NCBI GenBank assembly: GCA_050733935.1
Contig: JBOHUC010000043.1
Location: forward strand, 1 to 8,012
From: JBOHUC01 sp050733935
GTDB lineage: Bacteria > Eisenbacteria > RBG-16-71-46 > DASYSL01
Length of the DNA stretch: 8,012 nucleotides
Direction of reading: 5' to 3'
Within the stretch, counting starts at the first letter, position 1. Each line of letters starts with the position of its first letter. The translations under genes were made by a program, and so were the position numbers. Below are positions 1 to 5,629 of this stretch, in pieces. The notes under the pieces were generated by a model. That model saw only the letters and a list, made by a program, of their open reading frames with translations, made no database searches and had not been told where the DNA came from.

Positions 1-13
1 CCGCCGGCGCCCG

Positions 14-55
14 GCATTCGGGGCGGGGTCGATTCTTCGACCCCGCCCCGAATGC
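14..55 (+). terminator. Perfect 19-bp stem-loop, probable terminator or leader attenuator
   Basis: Bases 14-32 are exactly complementary to bases 37-55, enclosing a four-base TTCT loop. The stem is very GC-rich in its middle. The tract after it on the + strand is only GTTTCC, so the U-run expected of a strong intrinsic terminator is short, and there is no T-run on the - strand side either. The likeliest reading is the terminator of the gene lying just left of the window; in many bacteria that would be thrS, but it is not visible. A leader attenuator of the infC operon is the alternative. The structure is certain, the role is inferred. Confidence 0.7.
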
Positions 56-129
56 GTTTCCGGCGTCCCGCCTACTGGAAGGGAGCAGGATCGGGCGGCC
101 CGAGGGAAGCACGATGGAGCCCGTGACCT

Positions 130-143
130 GGAGGTGGTCTATT
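130..143 (+). promoter_or_regulatory. Strong Shine-Dalgarno and ATT start codon of infC
   Basis: GGAGGTG at 130-136 matches seven bases of the usual anti-Shine-Dalgarno complement, and six bases separate GGAGG from ATT at 141. An in-frame ATG at 114 has its own weaker purine tract (GAGGG at 102-106), but starting there would encode the ribosome-binding site as Trp-Arg-Trp and add nine residues that do not resemble IF3. AUU is the classical infC start in E. coli and related bacteria, where IF3 rejects non-canonical starts and so represses its own synthesis. The site is seen directly; the autoregulation is inferred from the family. Confidence 0.72.
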
Positions 144-827
144 CCCGCACCGGTACGCCCCAACGAGACCCGCATCAACGAGCGCATCCGAGTTCCCCAG
201 GTGCGCGTGATCGGAGAGGACGGAGCCCAGCTCGGCATCCTCGCGGTCCGCGAAGCCCTGACCCTCGCGCAGGAGAAGGGGCTCGATCTGGTCGAGGTCT
301 CGCCCACGGCCCGCCCCCCCGTGTGTCGCATCATGGACTACGGGAAGTTCAAGTACGAGCAGAGCAAGCGCGAGCGGAAGGCGCGCAAGAAGCAGCACGT
401 GATGCACCTCAAGGAGGTCAAGCTCCGGCCGAAGATCGACGACCACGACTACGGCTTCAAGCTGCAGCACGCGCGCGAATTCCTGACGGCCCGCGACAAG
501 GTGAAGTTCACCGTGACGTTCCGCGGACGCGAGATGGCACACCAGGAGCTGGGACACGCGATGCTGCAGCGCGTGATCGCGGACCTGGCCGACATCGCGG
601 GACCCGAGTCGATCCCGCGGAGCGAGGGCCGCACGCTCGTCATGATCATGCTGCCGAAACCTGCGCGGACCGGACCGCCGCCGCGTCCGACCGCCGCACC
701 TGAACCCGCCGCCGCAAAGACCGCCGCCGGGCCGACGGCCACGGCCGCGACCGTGGCGAAGAGTGTTTCCGCAGCGAAGGCCGCGCCGGCCCGCGCACGG
801 GTCGCAGCGCCGACCAAGGAGTCCTGA
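141..827 (+). CDS. infC: Translation initiation factor IF-3
   Basis: IF3 binds the 30S subunit, keeps 50S from joining early and checks the start codon-initiator tRNA pairing. From the ATT start the protein has 228 residues. The N-terminal domain opens with NETRINERIR and contains the hallmark PPVCRIMDYGKFKYEQSK, followed by a charged linker helix (RERKARKKQ). The C-terminal domain, about residues 87-173, carries LKEVKLRPKIDDHDY and TFRGREMAHQELG. Typical IF3 is about 170-180 residues; here about 54 extra residues follow, low in complexity and rich in Ala, Pro and Thr with scattered Lys/Arg. The gene heads the infC-rpmI-rplT block, and rpmI begins 12 bases after its stop. Identity is certain. 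The start is the open point: ATG at 114 would give 237 residues. Confidence 0.97.
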   Translation: MPAPVRPNETRINERIRVPQVRVIGEDGAQLGILAVREALTLAQEKGLDLVEVSPTARPPVCRIMDYGKFKYEQSKRERKARKKQHVMHLKEVKLRPKIDDHDYGFKLQHAREFLTARDKVKFTVTFRGREMAHQELGHAMLQRVIADLADIAGPESIPRSEGRTLVMIMLPKPARTGPPPRPTAAPEPAAAKTAAGPTATAATVAKSVSAAKAAPARARVAAPTKES

Positions 828-839
828 GGGGAGACCGAA

Positions 840-1037
840 ATGCCGAAGATGAAGACCAACCGCGCCGCGGCGAAGCGCTTCAAGCTTACCGGGACGGGGA
901 AGATCAAGCGCCACAAGGCCTATTTGCGCCACATCCTGACCAAGAAGGCGCGCGGTCGCAAACGCGAGCTCGGCAAAGCCACGCTCGTTCACGAAACCGA
1001 AGTGCACCGCGTGCTCCGAATGCTGGGCCTGCGCTGA
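840..1037 (+). CDS. rpmI: 50S ribosomal protein L35 (bL35)
   Basis: This is a small basic protein of the large ribosomal subunit. The 65-residue product begins MPKMKTNRAAAKRFKLTGTG and continues with KIKRHKAYLRHILTKKARGRKR, the standard bL35 pattern at the standard length. The ATG is preceded by GAGGGGA at 826-832, which overlaps the infC stop codon, so ribosomes ending infC are well placed to start here. Position between infC and rplT is the conserved order in bacteria. In studied species L20 represses this operon through RNA structures near infC-rpmI; I cannot show such a site here beyond the stem-loop after this gene. Nothing is unusual in the protein. Confidence 0.98.
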   Translation: MPKMKTNRAAAKRFKLTGTGKIKRHKAYLRHILTKKARGRKRELGKATLVHETEVHRVLRMLGLR

Positions 1038-1042
1038 CGCGC

Positions 1043-1068
1043 GACGTCGCCGAACCGGCGCCCACGTC
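1043..1068 (+). promoter_or_regulatory. Stem-loop between rpmI and rplT
   Basis: In the 68-base gap between rpmI and rplT, GACGT (1043-1047) pairs with ACGTC (1064-1068) and CGCC (1048-1051) pairs with GGCG (1057-1060). This gives nine base pairs with a three-base CCC bulge on the 3' side and a five-base GAACC loop. No T-run follows, so it is not an intrinsic terminator. It could be an RNA processing or protein-binding site, for instance for L20 feedback, but it may also be a chance fold in GC-rich DNA. Function is unproven. Confidence 0.4.
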
Positions 1069-1105
1069 ACCCCGAACCGAATTCGCAGGAAGGTAGGAAC
1101 CGAAC

Positions 1106-1465
1106 ATGCCTCGCACCAAGACAGTCGTACCCGGACGCCGCCGCCGCAAGAAGGTGATGAAAGCGGTCCGGGGCAATTTCAGCGGCCGCCGCAAGCTCTA
1201 TCAGACCGCGCGCGAGACGCTGATCCGCTCCATGCAGTTCGCCTATGAGCACCGGCGCACGAAGAAGCGCGAGTTCCGCGCGCTCTGGATCACGCGCATC
1301 AACGCCGCGGCGCGCATGCACGGGCTCTCCTATTCGGCGCTCGTGAGCGGACTCAAGGCCGCCGAGATCACGATCAACCGGAAGGTGCTCGCCGACCTGG
1401 CCGTGCACGACCTTCCGGCGTTCGCCCAGCTCGCCGAAGCCGCGAAGCAGGCCCGCGCGTCTTGA
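1106..1465 (+). CDS. rplT: 50S ribosomal protein L20 (bL20)
   Basis: L20 binds 23S rRNA and is needed early in assembly of the large subunit; in several bacteria it also represses its own operon. The product is 119 residues, the normal family length. The basic N-terminal extension carries RRRRKKVMKAVRGNFSGRRKLY, and the globular half carries the family signature FRALWITRINAAARMHGLSYS followed by INRKVLADLAVHD. The ATG is preceded by AGGAAGG and TAGGA between 1088 and 1098. The stop codon overlaps the TTG start of pheS. The segment RGNFSGRR differs slightly from the usual KGYRG-type rRNA-binding stretch, but nothing suggests loss of function. Confidence 0.98.
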   Translation: MPRTKTVVPGRRRRKKVMKAVRGNFSGRRKLYQTARETLIRSMQFAYEHRRTKKREFRALWITRINAAARMHGLSYSALVSGLKAAEITINRKVLADLAVHDLPAFAQLAEAAKQARAS

Positions 1466-2517
1466 GCCCCGGCACGCTCATCGAGAGTCTCGCCGGCCTG
1501 CGCCGGCAGGCTCTCGAGGAGGCGCGGGAAGCGGCATCGCTCGAGGCGCTCTCGGCGCTGCGCGTCCGCGTGCTCGGCCGGAAGGGCGAGCTCACGGGAA
1601 TCCTGCGCGGTCTCAAGGATCTGCCGCCCGACGACAAGGTCCGTGTCGGTCAGGAAGCGAACCGCCTCAAGGACGAGCTCGAAGCGCTCCTCGCGGAGCG
1701 GACCGAGGCGCTCGAAGGCGCGCTCGAGGTTCGCGAGAAGGGGCTCGACGTCTCACTCCCGGGACGCCGTCCGTGGGTCGGCCGTCGCCACGTCCTGGGC
1801 GCGATCGAAGACGAGCTCGTCGACATCTTCCACGGCCTCGGCTTCACGGCGGGGGACGGTCCCGAAGTCGAGGATGACTTCCACAACTTCACGGCCCTCA
1901 ATCTGCCGCCCGGCCATCCCGCGCGCGAAGCCCACGACACGTATTACGTGTCGGACTCGATGGTGCTCCGCACGCACACCTCGCCGTGCTGGGTGCGGGC
2001 GATGGAGCAAAGCCCGCCGCCGCTCCGGCTCATCTTCCCGGGCCGCGTGTATCGCGCGGAGGCGGTCGACGCGAGCCACATGGATCAGTTCCACCAGCTC
2101 GACGGCCTGTACGTCGAGACCGACCGCCCCGTCACCCTCGCCGACTTGCGGAGCACGCTCGCCGAAGCCGCGCGCCGGATCATCGGCGGCAAGGTGAAGA
2201 CGCGCTTCCGTCCGGGCTACTTCCCGTTCGTCGAGCCGGGAGCCGAGATGGACGTCACCTGCATCCGTTGTAACGGCCAGGGCACGCTCAACGGCGGAGA
2301 GCGCTGCGCCGTGTGCAAGGGGACGGGCTGGCTCGAGATCCTGGGGGCGGGGATGGTCCACCCCTCCGTGTTCCGCGCGGTCGGCTATGACCCGGAGCGG
2401 GTGACGGGCTTTGCGTTCGGCTGCGGCCTCGATCGCATTGCGATGCTCCGCTACGACATTCCCGACGTGCGCATGCTGCTCGAGAACGACCTGCGATTCC
2501 TGGAGCAGTTCGAGTGA
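1462..2517 (+). CDS. pheS: Phenylalanyl-tRNA synthetase alpha subunit
   Basis: PheS is the catalytic class II subunit of the (alpha-beta)2 enzyme that charges tRNA-Phe. The product has 351 residues. An N-terminal coiled coil (about 1-90) includes LGRKGELTGILRGLKDLP. The catalytic domain shows FHNFTALNLPPGHPAR (about 140-155), motif 2 around R198 and E200 (RVYRAEAVDASHMDQFHQLDG), and motif 3 G320-R325 (GCGLDR). Ala318 in GFAFG aligns with E. coli Ala294, which sets Phe-sized specificity. Between the FPFVEPGAEMDV and GWLEILGAGMVHP segments lies a C267-x2-C270-x11-C282-x2-C285 insertion, likely metal-binding and absent from the E. coli enzyme. TTG at 1462 is chosen because it overlaps the rplT stop as TTGA and the N-terminus aligns from there; its Shine-Dalgarno is poor, so coupling to rplT is likely. 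Confidence 0.97.
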   Translation: MSPGTLIESLAGLRRQALEEAREAASLEALSALRVRVLGRKGELTGILRGLKDLPPDDKVRVGQEANRLKDELEALLAERTEALEGALEVREKGLDVSLPGRRPWVGRRHVLGAIEDELVDIFHGLGFTAGDGPEVEDDFHNFTALNLPPGHPAREAHDTYYVSDSMVLRTHTSPCWVRAMEQSPPPLRLIFPGRVYRAEAVDASHMDQFHQLDGLYVETDRPVTLADLRSTLAEAARRIIGGKVKTRFRPGYFPFVEPGAEMDVTCIRCNGQGTLNGGERCAVCKGTGWLEILGAGMVHPSVFRAVGYDPERVTGFAFGCGLDRIAMLRYDIPDVRMLLENDLRFLEQFE

Positions 2518-4946
2518 GATACCCGCTCTCCTGGATCAAGGAATGGATCGATCTCCCGCATCCGCCCGAGGAGATCGGCCGCCGGCTTGCGATGCGCGGC
2601 CTCCCGGTCGAAGGAGTGATCCGCCTCGGGCACGACTACCCGAACGTGGTGGTCGGCCACGTGCTCGAGGTCGCCCGTCATCCGGACGCCGACAAGCTCT
2701 CGCTCTGCAAGGTGGACGCGGGGACGGGCGCCGTGCTCTCGATCGTGTGCGGCGCGCCGAACGTGGTCCCCGGAATGAAAGCACCGGTCGCGCTCGTGGG
2801 CGCCGAGCTTCCCGGCGGCTTCAAGATCAAGCGCTCGAAGATTCGCGGCGAGATGAGCGAAGGGATGCTCTGCTCGGCGCGCGAGCTCGAGCTCGGCGGG
2901 GACCACTCGGGGATCCTCGCGCTGCGCGACGACGCGGAGATCGGCCGGCCGGTGCGCGAGATCTTCGGCGACCCGGACGTCCTCCTCGACGTCGACATCC
3001 CGTACAACCGTCCCGACCTCCTGTGCATCTCCGGTCTCGCCCGCGAGCTCTCCGCGGCGTTCGAGACCCCGCTCGCCATCGGTCCGCTCGCGCGCTTCGA
3101 GGCCACGGTCGCCGCCGGCGGGCCCGGCTTCCCGGTCCGCGTCGAGGATCCGGTCGGCTGCCCGCGCTATCTCGCCCAGGTGATCCGGGGCGTGCGCGTC
3201 GCGCCCTCTCCGCCCTGGCTCGCCGAGCGGATCGAGCGCGCCGGAATGCGTCCGATCAACAACGTGGTCGACATCACGAACTACGTGATGCTCGAGATGG
3301 GCCACCCGCTTCATGCGTTCGACCTCGCGACCCTCGACGGCCCCGAGATCGTCGTGCGACGCGCGCGGCCCGGGGAGCCCATGACGACCCTCGACGGCCG
3401 GGCGCGGCGGCTCTCGTCGGAGCACCTCGTGATCGCCGACCGCTCGCAACCGACCGTGATCGCAGGCGTGCTCGGAGCGGCGTTCGTCGAAGTGGGGGAG
3501 AAGACGACCGATCTCCTGCTCGAGGCCGCGATCTTCGACCCCGTGCGCGTGCAACGCGTCGTGAGCGACCAGAGCATCATGTCCGAAGCCGCACGCCGCT
3601 ACGGGCGCGGGGTGGATCCCGCGCTCTCGCCGGCCGCGATGGGGCGGGCGATCGCGCTCCTCGAGGAGCTCGCGGGCGGTCGGCTCGAAGGACCCGCGAC
3701 CGACGTGCGCGCGCGCGGAGTCGAGCCGCTCGATCTCGAGCTTAGGCCGGCGCACGTCGCACGGCTCCTCGGTGCAAAGCCCGGGCGCGAACGGCTCAAG
3801 AACGATCTCAAGTGGCTCGGATTCAGGGTGTCCGATCCGGTCGAGGGCGGGAACGGTCACGACGACGTGCCGCTCGTCGTCGGCGTCCCCACCCGGCGGC
3901 GGGATGTCACGACGACCGTGGACCTGATCGAAGAAGCCGGCCGCGCGTTCGGCTACGACCGTCTGCCCGACGTCCCGCTCGTGACCGGCGGCTCGGTCGG
4001 CACGCGCACGCCCGAGCGAAGGCTCCGCCACGACGTCCGGCAGGCCTGGATCGGCCTGGGCTTCACGGAGTGCCTCACCCCGTCGCTCGCCAATCCCGAG
4101 ACGCTCGCCAAGACGTGGCCTTTGTTCCACGCCGGCGAGCCGCGGTTCGTCACACTTCGAAACCCGGCCGGGCCCGAGACCTCGACTCTGCGCACGGACC
4201 TCGTGGCCGGGCTGCTCTCGGTCGTGGCCCACAATCTGAGGCACGGCGCCGAGGGCTTGAGGATCTTCGAAGTGGGTCGCATCTTCCTCGCCCGAAGCGG
4301 GGGCGAGCTTCCGGACGAGCCCTGGCACGTCGTGGCGCTCGTCACCGGGCAGCGTTTTGCGGCGGCCTGGGACAGCGGCCAGGCACCAGTCGACTTTTTC
4401 GAGGCGAAAGGATTGTTCGAGGCGTTTCTGGAGCGGCTCGGCGTTGACAGCCCCGACTGGGCTCCTTATTCTCCTCGCGGCTGGAAGTCGGGGGAAGCCG
4501 CGGAGTTACGGACGAAGGTTCGAGTGGCTTGCGCAGGCCGCCTGAACCCGCGTCTGGCCCGCGCCTTCGACGTCGAAGTGCCGCTCTACGCGTTCGTCGC
4601 CGATCTCGGCGCGCTCGAGCGGCACCGCCGCGGCAGCGATCGCTTCGTTCCGTACGCGCGGCTGCCGGGTGTGAAGCGCGACCTCGCTTTCTTCCTGTCG
4701 GAAGACGTCCCGCACGCGCGCGTCGAAGCACTGCTTCGCAAGTCCGGCGGTCCGTTGCTCGCCGAGTTGCGGCTGTTCGACGTGTACACGGGGAAAGGCG
4801 TGCCCGCGGGGCAGAAGAGCCTCGCGTACTCGCTGACGTTCCAGGCGGCCGATCGCACGCTCGCCGAGAGCGAGGTCGAAGCCGTCCAGAAGAACATCGT
4901 GGATGCCCTCGTCGCCGAGACGGGGGCGACGCTGCGCGATCGCTGA
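2514..4946 (+). CDS. pheT: Phenylalanyl-tRNA synthetase beta subunit
   Basis: PheT completes the synthetase, binding tRNA-Phe and hydrolysing Tyr-tRNA-Phe. The product is 810 residues, normal for the family. Visible in order: N-terminal RYPLSWIKEWIDLPHPPEEI; the tRNA-binding OB domain (about 42-150, HPDADKLSLCKVD to SEGMLCSARELEL); NRPD at 165-168; the B3/B4 editing domain (about 200-390, VVDITNYVMLEMGHPLHAFD); the B5 domain (about 409-482, RRRDVTTTVDLIEEAGRAFGYDRL); an inactive synthetase-like domain; and the C-terminal anticodon-binding FDX-ACB fold (about 714-808, LPGVKRDLAFF, LRLFDVYTGKGVPAGQKSLAYSL). The GTG start overlaps the pheS stop as GTGA, with GGAG at 2502-2505. The editing pocket keeps His267 and Glu337 but departs from consensus at two strips (321-325 and 350-366). 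Confidence 0.97.
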   Translation: MRYPLSWIKEWIDLPHPPEEIGRRLAMRGLPVEGVIRLGHDYPNVVVGHVLEVARHPDADKLSLCKVDAGTGAVLSIVCGAPNVVPGMKAPVALVGAELPGGFKIKRSKIRGEMSEGMLCSARELELGGDHSGILALRDDAEIGRPVREIFGDPDVLLDVDIPYNRPDLLCISGLARELSAAFETPLAIGPLARFEATVAAGGPGFPVRVEDPVGCPRYLAQVIRGVRVAPSPPWLAERIERAGMRPINNVVDITNYVMLEMGHPLHAFDLATLDGPEIVVRRARPGEPMTTLDGRARRLSSEHLVIADRSQPTVIAGVLGAAFVEVGEKTTDLLLEAAIFDPVRVQRVVSDQSIMSEAARRYGRGVDPALSPAAMGRAIALLEELAGGRLEGPATDVRARGVEPLDLELRPAHVARLLGAKPGRERLKNDLKWLGFRVSDPVEGGNGHDDVPLVVGVPTRRRDVTTTVDLIEEAGRAFGYDRLPDVPLVTGGSVGTRTPERRLRHDVRQAWIGLGFTECLTPSLANPETLAKTWPLFHAGEPRFVTLRNPAGPETSTLRTDLVAGLLSVVAHNLRHGAEGLRIFEVGRIFLARSGGELPDEPWHVVALVTGQRFAAAWDSGQAPVDFFEAKGLFEAFLERLGVDSPDWAPYSPRGWKSGEAAELRTKVRVACAGRLNPRLARAFDVEVPLYAFVADLGALERHRRGSDRFVPYARLPGVKRDLAFFLSEDVPHARVEALLRKSGGPLLAELRLFDVYTGKGVPAGQKSLAYSLTFQAADRTLAESEVEAVQKNIVDALVAETGATLRDR

Positions 4947-4957
4947 GCGGAGGATCC

Positions 4958-5257
4958 ATGGCCGAACTCATGGTGGAGAAGCTGGACTCGCTCGACGCGC
5001 TGGCCGCACAGATCGATCGCGCCGTCGAGGCTCTGGGCCGGCTCAAGGCCGAGAACGCGCGCCTCTCGGGCCGTGTGCAGGAGCTCGAAGGGAAGATCGG
5101 CGCCGGCGAGAAGACGCTCGGCGGCCGCACGCTCGCCGAGATCCTGGGCGAGCTCGAGACGCTCCGCGCGGCCGAGCGGCTGTGGGCGACGGAGCGGAAG
5201 GAGATCGCACACCGCGTCGAGGACCTGGTCCGGAAGCTCGAGCGCATCACCGAGTGA
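4958..5257 (+). CDS. Small coiled-coil protein, ZapB-like
   Basis: A 99-residue, highly charged, almost wholly helical protein with no signal peptide or membrane segment. Residues from about 8 to 50 (EKLDSLDALAAQIDRAVEAL, then LKAENARLSGRVQELEGKI) form an evident heptad coiled coil. After a short break containing GGRT, a second helix ends with WATERKEIAHRVEDLVRKLERI, which resembles the W..ER...L..R.E C-terminal pattern of ZapB. ZapB (81 residues in E. coli) is a coiled coil that binds ZapA and links the FtsZ ring to the nucleoid. Lying 11 bases upstream of zapA supports a ZapA partner or a Z-ring role. ATG at 4958 follows GGAGG at 4949-4953. Coiled coils resemble each other by chance, so the family assignment rests partly on context. 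Confidence 0.75.
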   Translation: MAELMVEKLDSLDALAAQIDRAVEALGRLKAENARLSGRVQELEGKIGAGEKTLGGRTLAEILGELETLRAAERLWATERKEIAHRVEDLVRKLERITE

Positions 5258-5268
5258 GGGAGGACAGG

Positions 5269-5586
5269 ATGGACGACCGCAACGTGGTTCAGGTCGACAT
5301 CTTCGGCAGCCAGTACACGATCCGGAAGGGGTCCGAGGATCCCGAGTACATCATCCGGGTCGCGGCCTACGTGGATCAGAAGATGCGGGAGATCAACGAC
5401 AAGCTGCCCGTCGCATCCGTGTCGAAGGTCGCCGTTCTCGCGTCGCTCAATCTGGCCGACGAGCTGTTCAAGGAGCGCGACGTTCTGGGCAAGGACAAGA
5501 AGACCCTCGATCATCTCGCGAAGAGCGCCGCCCGACTCACCGAGGCGCTCGACACGCTGGACGCGCCGGCCGGACGCCCGGTATAA
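5269..5586 (+). CDS. zapA: Cell division protein ZapA
   Basis: ZapA binds FtsZ filaments in the cytoplasm and promotes their bundling at mid-cell. The 105-residue product carries the full family pattern: VQVDIFGSQYTIRKGSEDPEYI forms the N-terminal beta-hairpin head, VAAYVDQKMREIND begins the helical part, and VSKVAVLASLNLADELFKERD leads into the C-terminal coiled coil, which ends in about 15 less ordered residues. GGAGG at 5259-5263 lies five bases before the ATG. It sits directly after the ZapB-like gene in what looks like one transcription unit running from infC. The TAA stop lies inside a TATAAT hexamer that appears to serve the 6S RNA promoter. Identity is secure from the DPEY, YVD.KM.EI and LNLADEL signatures. 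Confidence 0.95.
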   Translation: MDDRNVVQVDIFGSQYTIRKGSEDPEYIIRVAAYVDQKMREINDKLPVASVSKVAVLASLNLADELFKERDVLGKDKKTLDHLAKSAARLTEALDTLDAPAGRPV

Positions 5587-5587
5587 T
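5558..5587 (+). promoter_or_regulatory. Candidate sigma-70 promoter overlapping the zapA stop codon
   Basis: TATAAT at 5582-5587 is a perfect -10 hexamer in otherwise very GC-rich DNA, and it contains the zapA TAA stop (5584-5586). TGGACG at 5558-5563 matches four of six -35 consensus bases at an 18-base spacing. Transcription would begin near 5594. The folded 6S core begins about 36 bases later, so either the precursor is trimmed at its 5' end, as in E. coli, or the true start lies elsewhere. No other promoter-like sequence is apparent between 5588 and 5630. Confidence 0.6.
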
Positions 5588-5597
5588 CCACGCGTTC

Positions 5598-5628
5598 TCG
5601 GTTGCGCGGCGCTTGTCGCCGCCCCCGA
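5598..5628 (+). other. Stem-loop in the 5' leader of the 6S RNA
   Basis: GCGGCG (5606-5611) pairs with CGCCGC (5617-5622) around a CTTGT loop, and TCGG (5598-5601) pairs with CCGA (5625-5628) below an internal loop. It sits between the TATAAT box and the 6S closing stem. No T-run follows, so it is unlikely to be a terminator. It may be a removable precursor hairpin or a stabilising 5' end of the transcript. Confidence 0.4.
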
Positions 5629-5629
5629 C

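Noticed and set aside
114..140. ATG at 114 as the start of infC
   Set aside because: It has a usable GAGGG upstream, but the added residues are not IF3-like and partly translate the stronger ribosome-binding site of the ATT start. It is kept only as the alternative.
2411..3745. + strand open frame of 444 codons in another frame of pheT
   Set aside because: The translation is almost entirely Arg, Ala, Gly, Pro and Asp, typical of an out-of-frame reading of GC-rich coding sequence, and pheT itself is unambiguous.
2451..4328. Long open frame on the - strand (625 codons) opposite pheT
   Set aside because: It lies wholly antisense to a well-supported gene. Its product is Arg/His/Glu-rich without recognisable domains, as expected where GC-rich codon bias removes stops from the opposite strand.
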